Source: Actinomyces minihominis (GTDB taxonomy: Bacteria; Actinomycetota; Actinomycetes; Actinomycetales; Actinomycetaceae). Taken from it: DNA of 64,000 nt. Shown one piece after another: positions 44,301-53,186 of the stretch. The DNA lies in contig NZ_FYEG01000001.1 of NCBI RefSeq assembly GCF_900187855.1, positions 372,001 to 436,000 of the forward strand, in the 5' to 3' direction. Both the position numbers and the translations under genes were made by a program. The notes under the pieces were generated by a model that saw only the letters and a list, made by a program, of their open reading frames with translations, searched no databases and was not told the DNA's origin. Each line of letters starts with the position of its first letter. Position 1 is the first letter of the stretch.

Positions 44301-45992
44301 GTGCCTGATAGACAGACTAAAGAACATGAGACCGTCATCCACGGCACCCCCGTCGTTGATGGCATTGCCTTCGCTCCGGCGGCCTGGACCAGGCGTCCCC
44401 CGCTGCCCCCGGAAACGGCCCCGGAACTTCCAGAGGACAAGCGTGAGGCAGCGGTAGAGGACTTCGAGGCCGCCTCCAAGAAGGTGGCCGAGGGACTGCG
44501 GGCCCGGGCAGTCAGCGCTGAGGGCAGTTCCAAGGAAGTCCTAGAGATGACCGCGGGACTGGCCGAAGACCGCGGTTACCTGCGCATGGTCAAAAAGGAC
44601 ATCATGGCGGGCACCCCGCCCATTCAAGCCACCATCGCCGCGACCAGTAGGTTTGTGGAGATGTTTGAAAAGGCCGGCGCCCTCATGGCAGAGCGCACCA
44701 CCGACCTGCGTGATGTTCGTGACCGCATCATCGCCCGCCTGCAAGGGGTGTCAGAGCCGGGGGTTCCGCACCTGCCCTACCCCGTGGTGGTGATGGGTGA
44801 CGACCTCTCCCCCGCCGACACCGCGGGCATGGACCCCAAAGATTATGTCGCCATTGTGACCGAGGGCGGCGGTCCGACCTCACACACCTCGATCATTGCG
44901 CGTCAGCTGGGCATTCCCTGCATTGTGGCGGCCCGCGACCTCAGTGAAGTGCCGGACGGGGCAGACGTCCTCGTCGACGGTTCTGCGGGGACGGTCACGA
45001 TGGGGGTTGATCCCGACGAAGCCCGCGCTTTGGTCCAAGAAGACTGCGCGCGTATCCAACGCATCCGTGCCTGGAAGGGCCCGGCAAAGACCAAGGACGG
45101 GGTCCCGGTCCAGCTGCTCTCTAACATTCAGGACGGGGCCACGGCCCGCTTGGCTACTGAGAGCGAGGCGGAGGGGATCGGCCTGTTCCGCACCGAGCTA
45201 CTGTTCCTCAGTTCGGCTAAGGAACCCAGTGTTGACGAGCAGGCGGCGGACTACCTCGCGGTTTTCGAGGCCTTCCCCCAGGGCAAGGTCGTGGTTCGCA
45301 CCCTCGATGCGGGCTCGGATAAACCCGTTCCGTTCGCAACACTGCAGGAAGAGTTCAACCCGGCGCTCGGTGTGCGCGGGATCCGGGTGACGGGGCAGGA
45401 CCCCGACCTGATGCTGCACCAGTTGGACGCGATCGCGCAGGCCTCAGCAGAGTCCCCCGGAACTAAGGTGTGGGTGATGGCCCCGATGATTTCAACGCTG
45501 CCTGAGGCCGAGTGGTTTGCTGGCCTGTGCCGGGAGCGTGGGTTGAAGCCGGGCATCATGATTGAGGTACCGGCGGCAGTCATCCTTATCAACAAGTTCA
45601 TGGGGCTGGTGGACTTCGTTTCCATCGGAACCAACGATCTCACCCAGTACACGATGGCTGCGGACCGCATGTCACCGCACCTGGCGGAGTACACCGACCC
45701 GTGGCAGCCCGCGGTCTTGGAGTTGATTGCCCTGACAGCTGCGGCCGGTCAGTCCCAGGGCAAACCCGCCGGGGTGTGCGGTGAGGCGGCAGCGGATCCC
45801 ACCCTGGCATGTGTTCTGGTGGGAATGGGAATCACGTCGCTGTCGATGGCGACCTCGGCCATCTCCTCGGTCGGCGCCACCCTGGCGCACGTCACCATGG
45901 CGCAGTGCCGTGAGGCGGCGACGGCTGTGCGGGGGGCAAGGGATTCAAAGGAAGCCCGTGCGGTGGCTCGCGCCGCCCTCGGCCTCAGCTAA
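44301..45992 (+). CDS. ptsI: Phosphoenolpyruvate--protein phosphotransferase (enzyme I)
   Basis: First enzyme of the PTS, 563 aa. The phosphohistidine is in GGPTSHTSIIARQLGIP; the PEP-binding barrel has GLFRTELLFL, VRTLDAGSDKPVPF and the FVSIGTNDLTQYTMAADR signature with the C-terminal catalytic Cys in PAGVCGEAAADP. The GTG at 44301, with AGGGAG upstream, begins VPDRQTKEHETVIHGTPVVDG and gives the normal length; the frame extends 64 codons upstream into the ptsH-ptsI intergenic region. It supplies phosphate to HPr. Confidence 0.96.
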   Translation: MPDRQTKEHETVIHGTPVVDGIAFAPAAWTRRPPLPPETAPELPEDKREAAVEDFEAASKKVAEGLRARAVSAEGSSKEVLEMTAGLAEDRGYLRMVKKDIMAGTPPIQATIAATSRFVEMFEKAGALMAERTTDLRDVRDRIIARLQGVSEPGVPHLPYPVVVMGDDLSPADTAGMDPKDYVAIVTEGGGPTSHTSIIARQLGIPCIVAARDLSEVPDGADVLVDGSAGTVTMGVDPDEARALVQEDCARIQRIRAWKGPAKTKDGVPVQLLSNIQDGATARLATESEAEGIGLFRTELLFLSSAKEPSVDEQAADYLAVFEAFPQGKVVVRTLDAGSDKPVPFATLQEEFNPALGVRGIRVTGQDPDLMLHQLDAIAQASAESPGTKVWVMAPMISTLPEAEWFAGLCRERGLKPGIMIEVPAAVILINKFMGLVDFVSIGTNDLTQYTMAADRMSPHLAEYTDPWQPAVLELIALTAAAGQSQGKPAGVCGEAAADPTLACVLVGMGITSLSMATSAISSVGATLAHVTMAQCREAATAVRGARDSKEARAVARAALGLS

Positions 45993-46011
45993 AGGTTCAC
46001 GGGTGTAGAAG

Positions 46012-46050
46012 CAGTGATGCCCCGGGAGGTTGATTCCCGGGGCATCACTG
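46012..46050. terminator. 16-bp perfect hairpin after ptsI
   Basis: Bases 46012-46027 are the exact reverse complement of 46035-46050, with a 7-nt loop. It lies between the convergent ptsI gene and the gene at 46071-46712. No long T-run follows, but the stem is exceptionally stable and probably ends transcripts from both sides. Confidence 0.7.
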
Positions 46051-46070
46051 TCTGTATCAGCGGGCGTCTA

Positions 46071-46712
46071 CTAACCGCACTTTTCGGTGACCCACTGGCG
46101 GGCCTGGGCCGGGTCGTCGACCAGCAGGGTTTCCAGCTCGCTTTCGTTCTGTCGAGCAACGGGCAGGCCCTTGACGACCTCAATCTCGGGGAACAGCTCC
46201 AGGTAGCGCCGGGCTTCCTTGGCTCCTGCGGAATCCTCGCCCTCGACTGCAGTGGCGTAGGCGTTCGCCCAGTCGCAGCGCCACTGCAGAGCCTCAATCA
46301 CCGCGATGTCGCCGCGGCGGTACACCCCGAAGGTGGTCTCGCCCTCTTTGGCCTCAGCGTCCACGTAGTTCTTGGGCATCTCGATGGTGATGGAGTCGTT
46401 GTCGGAACTCTTCAGGGTCGACCCCTTGACGTGCGGGAGAAGGTCGGGGACCGCTGCCACACTGACCCCCTCCGGGTAGGGCTGCCCGAGATTGCCAAGG
46501 TCTTCGGCAAACCAGGCTTCGACCTCAGCCGGAACCGGACCGGAGGGTGTCACCAACCCCGACTCGGTACTTGAGACAGAACCGGAGTCTGTGTCCCCCT
46601 TGAAGATCTCCTGAATCATCGCCCACGTCCCACTGACCAGTGCCAATGCGACACCAACGGCGACAATTATCCAGATGCTGCGCTTGGTTTCATCCGAGAA
46701 CTTGATTGCCAT
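46071..46712 (-). CDS. Hypothetical membrane-anchored protein
   Basis: Protein of 213 aa with no family I recognise. A short basic N-terminus and one transmembrane helix (about residues 13-33) are followed by a Ser/Thr-rich linker and an extracytoplasmic region of about 160 residues. The latter contains two cysteines (in LQWRCDWANAY and at the C-terminal EKCG) that could form a disulfide. The length and WRCDWANAY segment suggest a conserved actinobacterial wall-side protein, but the function is unknown. Transcribed alone. Confidence 0.75.
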   Translation of the reverse strand: MAIKFSDETKRSIWIIVAVGVALALVSGTWAMIQEIFKGDTDSGSVSSTESGLVTPSGPVPAEVEAWFAEDLGNLGQPYPEGVSVAAVPDLLPHVKGSTLKSSDNDSITIEMPKNYVDAEAKEGETTFGVYRRGDIAVIEALQWRCDWANAYATAVEGEDSAGAKEARRYLELFPEIEVVKGLPVARQNESELETLLVDDPAQARQWVTEKCG

Positions 46713-46802
46713 TCGGCTCCCTCAAGAGTGTGTAGTGGCAGGGTGATTTGCTACCGGACATGCTACCGGCAGGAGGCGATAACGCAGATCACATAGACAA
46801 TC

Positions 46803-46818
46803 ATATGCAGATGCATAT
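46803..46818. promoter_or_regulatory. 16-bp palindrome upstream of the YceI gene
   Basis: ATATGCA-GA-TGCATAT is a perfect inverted repeat (7 bp arms, 2 bp centre) in an AT-rich stretch about 95 bp before the YceI start and 91 bp from the divergent hypothetical gene. The size suits a MarR- or TetR-type operator; no such regulator gene is nearby. Confidence 0.4.
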
Positions 46819-46911
46819 ATATTCGTTGTTGAGGGAAGTTCCCAGCATCCTCGCCAGGGTCTCCCAAGCCATCTCGATGGCGTACAAGTAGATCAACTTT
46901 TAGGACACAGA

Positions 46912-47460
46912 ATGACTCCCGAAATCCCCGGCTACACAGCAGGCACCTGGACCCTCGACACCGTTCACTCAGAGGTCGGCTTCACCGTTCGACACATGAT
47001 GATCAGCAAGGTCAAGGGCTTCTTCGAGAACTTCTCAGGCACCATCGTGACCGCTGAGAACCCCCTGGACTCGACCGTTGTCGCCACTATCGAAGCCGAC
47101 TCGATCAACACCAAGAACAAGCAGCGTGACGCTCACATCCAGTCCGGTGACTTCCTGCTGGCTGAAGAGTACCCGCAGCTGACCTTCAACTCGACCGGTG
47201 TTCGCTACGAAAAGGGCGAGTTCTTCATTGATGGCGACATGACCATTCGTGGCGTAACCAAGCCCGTAACCCTGGACTTCGATCTGGGTGGCTTCAGCAA
47301 CGATCCTTCGACTGGCCCCCGCTTCGGTGGCACTGCAACGACCACCATCAACCGCCAGGAGTTCGGCGTGTCCTTCAACAGCGCGCTTGAGACCGGTGGC
47401 GTGATGCTGGGTGACGACATCAAGATCACCCTTGAGATCGCTGCCGCCAAGGTTGAATAA
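46912..47460 (+). CDS. YceI-family protein
   Basis: YceI-like lipocalin-type beta-barrel protein of 182 aa. It has the YTAGTWTLDTVHSEVGFTVR start and the MTIRGVTKPVTLDFDLGG and FGVSFN motifs of the family. These barrels bind isoprenoid chains or lipids in some bacteria. There is no signal peptide, so this one is probably cytoplasmic, as is common for actinobacterial members. Induction by stress is known for some relatives, not shown here. The palindrome upstream may control it. Confidence 0.92.
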   Translation: MTPEIPGYTAGTWTLDTVHSEVGFTVRHMMISKVKGFFENFSGTIVTAENPLDSTVVATIEADSINTKNKQRDAHIQSGDFLLAEEYPQLTFNSTGVRYEKGEFFIDGDMTIRGVTKPVTLDFDLGGFSNDPSTGPRFGGTATTTINRQEFGVSFNSALETGGVMLGDDIKITLEIAAAKVE

Positions 47461-47492
47461 GCACTTTTAGCCTAGGTCAGGCTGATTACTAC

Positions 47493-47532
47493 AAACCGCC
47501 CCCACTGCTTGATTTTGCAGTGGGGGCGGTTT
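47493..47532. terminator. 16-bp perfect hairpin between the YceI and pullulanase genes
   Basis: AAACCGCCCCCACTGC (47493-47508) is the exact complement of GCAGTGGGGGCGGTTT (47517-47532), with loop TTGATTTT. The A and T ends supply T-rich tails on both strands, so it can terminate both convergent genes. Confidence 0.85.
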
Positions 47533-47555
47533 GCGTTTAGCGAGGGCGAAACCGA

Positions 47556-50500
47556 CTAGGCGTTGCGGCTGCGGTGCCTAACTGCCAGGGTGCCGCCGAT
47601 CAGGGCGAGGACGGCAAGCAGAGCTGCTCCGAACACGTTGGCCCCCGTGGTGGGAAGCTCCGGCGGAGTGGTGACGCCACCGCCGGACTGGTTACCGTCT
47701 CCGGACTGGCTGCCACCGGTCTCTCCCCCGTCACCGGACTGGCTTCCACCGGTCTCTCCCCCGTCACCGGACTGGCTTCCATCGCCCCCATTACCGCCCT
47801 CGTCAGCCACGCCCTCAAAGAAGACGGCGACGGTGCGGGCTGGTACCTTGGCGGTGCCGCTGTTCCAGGTGGCGGCTTTGACGACCTCATCGGAACCCTC
47901 TGCCTGAATCGGGCTCAGGGTGAGGTCGCGGCCGGAGAAGCCCTCGACCTCGTCCGTCCACTCTTCAGTCAGCGAGTTGAAGACGACGACGATCGAACTC
48001 AGGTCCGGATCGACCTCGGCCCCAACCAGGTCGTCAATCGCCATGACGATGACACCCGGGGTGTTGGTTTCAGCCGAGTTCGGGAATGAGACCTTCTGCT
48101 TGATCAGATCCGCGTCACCCAGGGTGAACAGGGGTGAGGAGGAGCGCAGGCGAAGCAGGTCAAGGACCATGCCCTTCGTCTGGGTCATATCGGCCTCACC
48201 GGGCAGGTTCGCCTCATTGGCCAGCAGCGGCGCCATGTCGGCCCACTTGTCGCCGTTCTTCTCCTTGATCGGCAGACCCTTACCGAACTGGTTCCACGAA
48301 CCGTCCCAGACGATGGAGTTGAACCAGTCGCCCGAGTTGTAGGAGTCGCGGTCAAGGGACTTGGAGCGCAGCAGTTCCGTGCCCGAGGCGAGGAATGCCG
48401 GTGACTGTCCCAGCAGAACGGTGGAGTTGGAGAGCACCTGAAGGCGCAGACGCGCGTCCATCGCTGAGTCGGTAGTCATCTTCCAGATGCTGTTGTCGAA
48501 TAGGGTCTCGTTGTCGTGGGCTTCAACGTAGGTGATCGACTCCTGGGGGCTGGCGGTGTAACCCGCTGGCGCGCCGTTGTAGTCGATGTCCTGAGCCGGA
48601 ACCAGTGAGCCGTCAGCCGTCGGGACGAGGTAGTCCTTCAGGGAGCCGGCCAAACCGACCTTGATCAGCTCTTCACTGTGCAGCAGGTTGCTGAGCAGCT
48701 GGTCTTCGGTGTGGGTTTCCAGCGCCCTCGCGTTCGGGTCAACGTAGAGGCCGGTGCCGAAGCCCTGCTCGGTACGCTGATCCTCATCGAAGGGGCCGCC
48801 GCCGCGAACCGCGTCCCGCAGACGGTCGTTGAAGGCACCGATGTCGCTGCCCGCGATGTTGGTCTGAGTGGCCTGCTGGAACAGGGCGTTACCGGCGACC
48901 TCGCCGAAGTCCCAGCCTTCGCCGTAAAGGTAGATCTCCTTGCCGTCGACCCCGTCCTCGGCAACCGTCAGGGCGTCGAGGGCGTTGCGGACGTTGATCA
49001 TATTCTGCAGCGAGTGGTGTCCCATGAGGTCGAAGCGGAAGCCGTCGATCTTGTAGGTCGTCGCCTGGGTGACCAGGGCGTCGATCATGATCTTTTCGGC
49101 CATGGTGTTCTCGGTTGCCACGTTGGAGCAGCAGGTGGAGGTTTCCACCGCGCCGAATGCGTTGAGGCGCTGGTAGTAGCCGGGAACGATGCGGTCGAGG
49201 ACGGACATGTCCGACTGGCCCGAGGCCGCGGTGTGGTTGAAGACGACGTCCTGAACCACGCGCAGACCCATGTCGTGCAGGGCGGCAACCATTTCGCGGT
49301 ACTCGAGGGTGCGAGCTCCGCCGTCCTGGTTGGTCTCGGTGGCGTAGGAGCCCTCCGGGGTCATCCAGTGCATCGGGTCGTAGCCCCAGTTGAAGGCATC
49401 CTGGTTTCGCACCTGGTTGACGGCTTCCTGCTGCAGGGCAGAGTCGGGGCCGTAGCCGGCGATGCCCTCAAGAGCTGTCTGATTTTCGGACAGTAGGGTG
49501 AAGCCGTCGATCTCAGGGAGCAGCTGCTGGGAGCGATCCTCGTTGATGGTCGAGGTCGCGATGTCGAAGGTGGGAAGCAGGTGAACGGTGGTCAGTCCCG
49601 CGTCAGCCAGTTCCTGCAGCGCCTTAACGCCGTCGGTCCCCTGTTCCGTGAATGCCAGGTAGGAGCCCTTCAGTTCGTCCGAGACGGTGGCGTCCCAGGC
49701 TGAGAAGTCACGAACGTGCAGTTCGTAGATGGTCTGCTCAGACTGGTTGCGCAGTGGTTCGACCGAGCTGAGAGCCCAGCCGTCAGGCATCCAGGTTGGA
49801 TCGTCGAGGTCGACCATCACGGAGCGCAGCGAGTTCATCGTCAGACCCACCGAGTAGGGGTCGGTGACGAGGTTGCTGACAACCTCGTTCTCAGAGTTGA
49901 CCCAGACATTGACGTCCCAGAGGTAGGAGGCGTTCTTCCAGGTGGGTTCCCCGATGACGGTCCACACCCCAAACTCATCACGCAGTGCGGGCTCCTGGGC
50001 GGCGCTGCCGTCCTCGAGCCAGTACCACAGGGAAACCTCAGTCGCGGTCGGAGCCCACACCCGTAGGGTGGGGACACCGTCGTTCCAGGTCAGGCCGAGG
50101 TCGACATCGGCGGCACCGGCGTAGATGTCGTCGAGGACGCCGGCAATCTGGGCGCCCGTTTCTGCCTTCGGGACGCCGTCCTCTTCGGACTTGATGACGA
50201 TGGGACCCTGGAGGATCTCTTCGATCAGTTCTAGGGAGAGTGCGGAGTCGTCCTCGTTCGACAGGTGCAGGCCGATGTAGCCGGCGCGGGCGCGCCAGTC
50301 GAGGTCTTTCTGCTCGTCGGTCAGAGCGGCCGGGGTGATCTTCACGTCCGGGTAGTCGTTCAGGGAGTACTGGGCGGACATTCCGGAGAGAGCAGTGGGC
50401 CAGGCGACCGTGTCCCGGTCGAGCCAGAGGGCGCGGGACTGGCCGACACCTGCCAGGGGTGGGTTCTCGACCTCGACCCGAGGGATCTGTTCGACGATGT

Positions 50501-51179
50501 TGAAGGTGAAGACCGCAAGCTCGTTGGCCTGGGTGGCGAAGTTGACGTTGTTGCCGTTATCGCCCCATTCCTGACCCCAGGCGAGTCCGCGAACCACCTT
50601 GAACTCCCAGGATCCGCCGGGGATCGCCTGGGTCGAATAGTCGTAGTCGCCGGTGGCTGAACCATCGGAGTTCTGCACCGGGAACAGCGCTGTTCCCAGG
50701 CAGGAGGGCTGCCAGTCATCGCTGCAGCCAACCTCGTTCTGGAACGAGCCCGCCACGGTGTAGACCGCGCCCGTGTTGGCTGCGAAGGAGCGGCCGTTGT
50801 CCGGGTTAAAAACCACGTAGAGGGGGTTGGTTCCGTCCGCGGTGAACCGAATGTTGCTGCCACCGGTGCTGCCCTGGGAGCCCCACGCCACGTCCCAGGT
50901 CCCATTGGTGATCTTGTACTGGTAATTACCGGCCGGCACTCCCGTGAACTCACCGATGTAGAGGTCATAGTCCTCGTTGTAATCGAGGGCAGCACCGGCA
51001 CAGTCGGGCGCCCAGTCTCCCTCACAGATTTCGGAGCGCGCCGTAAAGTTACCGGCAACGGAAATCGTGGGGTACTCCAGCGGTTCGGCTACGGCGACCG
51101 TAGCTGTCAGGGTGCTTCCAAGAACGAGGCCGAGGGCCCCAATCGCTCCCAAAATGGGGAGAGATCTGCTTCTTCGCAT
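47556..51179 (-). CDS. Secreted, sortase-anchored type I pullulanase
   Basis: Extracellular alpha-glucan debranching enzyme of 1207 aa. A signal peptide (about 1-31, ending TVAVA) is followed by two X25-like modules (about 35-110 and 115-220; GNYQYKITNGTW, GGSWEFKVVRGLAWGQEWG), a pullulanase N-terminal region and the GH13 domain with FNWGYDP, the nucleophile in DGFRFDLMGHHS, acid/base Glu in YLYGEGWDFGEV and YVEAHDNETL. The C-terminus has Gly/Ser/Gln repeats, LPTTG (about 1175-1179), a hydrophobic helix and RHRSRNA, the sortase signal. The ATG at 51179 is used; an in-frame GTG lies at 51188. The body is paralogous to 13037-15658. Confidence 0.95.
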   Translation of the reverse strand: MRRSRSLPILGAIGALGLVLGSTLTATVAVAEPLEYPTISVAGNFTARSEICEGDWAPDCAGAALDYNEDYDLYIGEFTGVPAGNYQYKITNGTWDVAWGSQGSTGGSNIRFTADGTNPLYVVFNPDNGRSFAANTGAVYTVAGSFQNEVGCSDDWQPSCLGTALFPVQNSDGSATGDYDYSTQAIPGGSWEFKVVRGLAWGQEWGDNGNNVNFATQANELAVFTFNIVEQIPRVEVENPPLAGVGQSRALWLDRDTVAWPTALSGMSAQYSLNDYPDVKITPAALTDEQKDLDWRARAGYIGLHLSNEDDSALSLELIEEILQGPIVIKSEEDGVPKAETGAQIAGVLDDIYAGAADVDLGLTWNDGVPTLRVWAPTATEVSLWYWLEDGSAAQEPALRDEFGVWTVIGEPTWKNASYLWDVNVWVNSENEVVSNLVTDPYSVGLTMNSLRSVMVDLDDPTWMPDGWALSSVEPLRNQSEQTIYELHVRDFSAWDATVSDELKGSYLAFTEQGTDGVKALQELADAGLTTVHLLPTFDIATSTINEDRSQQLLPEIDGFTLLSENQTALEGIAGYGPDSALQQEAVNQVRNQDAFNWGYDPMHWMTPEGSYATETNQDGGARTLEYREMVAALHDMGLRVVQDVVFNHTAASGQSDMSVLDRIVPGYYQRLNAFGAVETSTCCSNVATENTMAEKIMIDALVTQATTYKIDGFRFDLMGHHSLQNMINVRNALDALTVAEDGVDGKEIYLYGEGWDFGEVAGNALFQQATQTNIAGSDIGAFNDRLRDAVRGGGPFDEDQRTEQGFGTGLYVDPNARALETHTEDQLLSNLLHSEELIKVGLAGSLKDYLVPTADGSLVPAQDIDYNGAPAGYTASPQESITYVEAHDNETLFDNSIWKMTTDSAMDARLRLQVLSNSTVLLGQSPAFLASGTELLRSKSLDRDSYNSGDWFNSIVWDGSWNQFGKGLPIKEKNGDKWADMAPLLANEANLPGEADMTQTKGMVLDLLRLRSSSPLFTLGDADLIKQKVSFPNSAETNTPGVIVMAIDDLVGAEVDPDLSSIVVVFNSLTEEWTDEVEGFSGRDLTLSPIQAEGSDEVVKAATWNSGTAKVPARTVAVFFEGVADEGGNGGDGSQSGDGGETGGSQSGDGGETGGSQSGDGNQSGGGVTTPPELPTTGANVFGAALLAVLALIGGTLAVRHRSRNA
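47701..47790 (-). repeat. 33-bp tandem repeats in the pullulanase wall-spanning region
   Basis: Two almost identical 33-bp units (47701-47733 and 47734-47766, one base apart) and a partial third copy encode GSQSGDGGETG peptide repeats just before the LPTTG signal. Such repeats often vary in number between strains. Confidence 0.75.
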
Positions 51180-51504
51180 GAGACTCACTATCTCTTGAGG
51201 GCGCGTGGCCCATCTGAGGCGGGGCCCATCTTTGGGCGCGACGCCACCTCCGTACGAACACCACCATAACGGGATGCGGGCGGGGACGGAAGGTTGGCAA
51301 GGGTGATTACCCGGTCGACTTTCCCTCCCATTTTGGGCCTAAGGTCCTAAGAGGGCAGCGCAAACACCCCCGGAGGTATCAATTGTCAAGATTGGTGGGC
51401 TCACGGGCATTTCAGACTCACCAAACAGGGCTCAAAATGAGCCTCAACACGTAGCATCAGGATCAACGAGACAGTTACATAACACTCGATAGCGAGGACA
51501 TCCC
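51180..51504. other. Divergent intergenic region between the pullulanase and the sulfur operon
   Basis: No gene is seen. It must contain promoters for both flanking genes. The palindrome GGCTCA-AAA-TGAGCC (51429-51443) lies 62 bp before the oxidoreductase start and could be an operator. On the minus strand a TTGACA lies near 51385 but lacks a clear -10 partner. A GAGG ribosome-binding site is 8 bp before the ATG at 51505. Confidence 0.5.
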
Positions 51505-52761
51505 ATGAAGAACATCGTTGTTCTCGGTGCCGGAACCGCCGGCACCATGGCTGCCAATCTGATGGTCAAAAGAAAGGAACTTCAGGACTGGCACATCACA
51601 GTCATAGACAAGAATGACCGCCACCAGTATCAACCCGGCTTCCTCTTCGTGCCGTTCAAGATGATGTCGGATAAGCGGATCACGAAGCCGCGTCGCAAGT
51701 TCCTTCCGAAAGGTGTGGACTTCATCGAAGCCGAAGTTACGCAGATTGATCGCGAAGCCCAGGCGGTGGTGCTCGATTCAGGACAGCGACTTCCCTACGA
51801 TCACCTACTGATTGCCACCGGCACCGTCCCCCGTCCGGATGTCATTCCGGGAATGGAGGACGGCACGCTGTGGTACAAGAAGGTGTTTGATTTCTATACT
51901 CTCGAGGGTTCGGTGGGTCTGAGGGAGAAGCTCCAGGATCTGGAGAGCGGCCGACTCGTAGTCAACATCTGCGAGATGCCCATCAAATGCCCGGTGGCTC
52001 CACTGGAGTTTGCACTCCTCGCCCAGGACTACATGCGTAAGCGTGGTCGGGGGTTCGATGTGGACATCGTCCTCGTTACCCCGCTTGACGGCGCGTTCAC
52101 GAAGCCGGTTGCATCTGAGGCGCTGGGGCACCTTCTCGCCGAGCGCGGGATTGAGGTCGTCACCGATTTCCAGATTGAGAGCATCGACAACGAAACTTCG
52201 GAGCTGGTCAGTTTTGATGGGCGCCGGGTCCCCTTCGATCTGCTCGCCACCGTCCCCCCGAACCGCGGGGTCAAGGTCGCGGCCGACAGCGGTCTTGCGG
52301 ATGATTCCGGGTTCATCGAGGTTGACAAGCACACGCTGCGTTCGGTGGCTGACCCGAACATCTGGTGCGCCGGGGATGCGACGGATGCTCCGACCTCGAA
52401 GGCGGGATCGGTAGCTCACTTCGAAATGGAGTCACTCATCCCCAACCTGATTGACGCGATCGAGGGGCTGCCGTTGTCCCACAGCTTTGACGGTCATGCC
52501 AACTGCTTTATCGAGTCGGGTCGCGGTGAGGCGCTGCTGCTGGACTTCAACTATGACCAGGAACCCCTGCCCGGGAGATTCTCGATCTACGGGGTGCCTG
52601 CGCTGCGCCTTCTTGGTCCCTCACGCATGAACCACATGTCGAAGCTGGGGTTCGAGTTTGTCTACTGGAACATGCTGCTTCCCGGGCGGCCCCTTCCGTT
52701 CACTGCCGACTTGACGATGGACGGCAAGATCCTGCCCGAAGTCGCCGAAGAAGCCGTTTAG
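51505..52761 (+). CDS. Sulfide:quinone oxidoreductase-like flavoprotein
   Basis: FAD-dependent pyridine-nucleotide-disulfide-type oxidoreductase of 418 aa. It has the N-terminal VVLGAGTAGTMAANLM dinucleotide motif, YDHLLIATGTVPRP, the KCPVAPLEFALL segment with the cysteine conserved in SQR proteins, WCAGDATD (second FAD motif) and the C-terminal FEFVYWNMLLPGRPLP amphipathic tail. SQRs oxidise sulfide to persulfide or polysulfide and reduce quinone. With TusE- and DsrE2-like genes downstream, transfer of the resulting sulfane sulfur is likely. It could alternatively be another NDH-2-like flavoprotein; the sulfur genes favour SQR. Confidence 0.87.
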   Translation: MKNIVVLGAGTAGTMAANLMVKRKELQDWHITVIDKNDRHQYQPGFLFVPFKMMSDKRITKPRRKFLPKGVDFIEAEVTQIDREAQAVVLDSGQRLPYDHLLIATGTVPRPDVIPGMEDGTLWYKKVFDFYTLEGSVGLREKLQDLESGRLVVNICEMPIKCPVAPLEFALLAQDYMRKRGRGFDVDIVLVTPLDGAFTKPVASEALGHLLAERGIEVVTDFQIESIDNETSELVSFDGRRVPFDLLATVPPNRGVKVAADSGLADDSGFIEVDKHTLRSVADPNIWCAGDATDAPTSKAGSVAHFEMESLIPNLIDAIEGLPLSHSFDGHANCFIESGRGEALLLDFNYDQEPLPGRFSIYGVPALRLLGPSRMNHMSKLGFEFVYWNMLLPGRPLPFTADLTMDGKILPEVAEEAV

Positions 52762-52841
52762 AGCCCTTAGTAACTGAGCGTGGCGAGGGAGTTTCCCGGG
52801 CCAGCCAAGACACAAACTGAAAGAAAGTAAAGGCCAAGAAG

Positions 52842-53159
52842 ATGCCTACCAACAAGTTCTTAGGACGACTAATCGACGTGGATGGGGAAGGTTTCCTGAC
52901 ACTGCCGGACCAGTGGGATGAGGATCTGGCCGTCGTCCTCGCCAAAAACGCCGGAATAGATGAGCTCTCAGATGAGCACTGGCGTGCCATTCGCTTCGTC
53001 CGTGAAGATGCTAGGAAGCGCGGCCAGTCCCCAACCCTGCGTCGTATGCAGCAGGCAGGAAACTTCGATATCAAGCAGCTGTTCGCTCTGTTTCCGGGTA
53101 AGCCTGCGAAGAAGCTCGCCTATATCGCCGGTCATCCCAAACCGACTGCCTGCGTCTAG
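52842..53159 (+). CDS. TusE/DsrC-family sulfur carrier
   Basis: DsrC-family protein of 105 aa. It has the helical core (DGEGFLTLPDQWDEDLAVVL, LSDEHWRAI) and the C-terminal arm ending in AGHPKPTACV, with the conserved cysteine as the second-last residue. DsrC proteins proper carry another cysteine 11 residues earlier; here that position is Ala, so it matches the single-cysteine TusE/RspA-like type, a persulfide carrier rather than a trisulfide-forming DsrC. It sits 80 bp after the SQR-like gene and 27 bp before the DsrE2-like gene. Confidence 0.93.
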   Translation: MPTNKFLGRLIDVDGEGFLTLPDQWDEDLAVVLAKNAGIDELSDEHWRAIRFVREDARKRGQSPTLRRMQQAGNFDIKQLFALFPGKPAKKLAYIAGHPKPTACV

Positions 53160-53186
53160 CCGCTCCAAACTCGAAAGGAAAATGAA

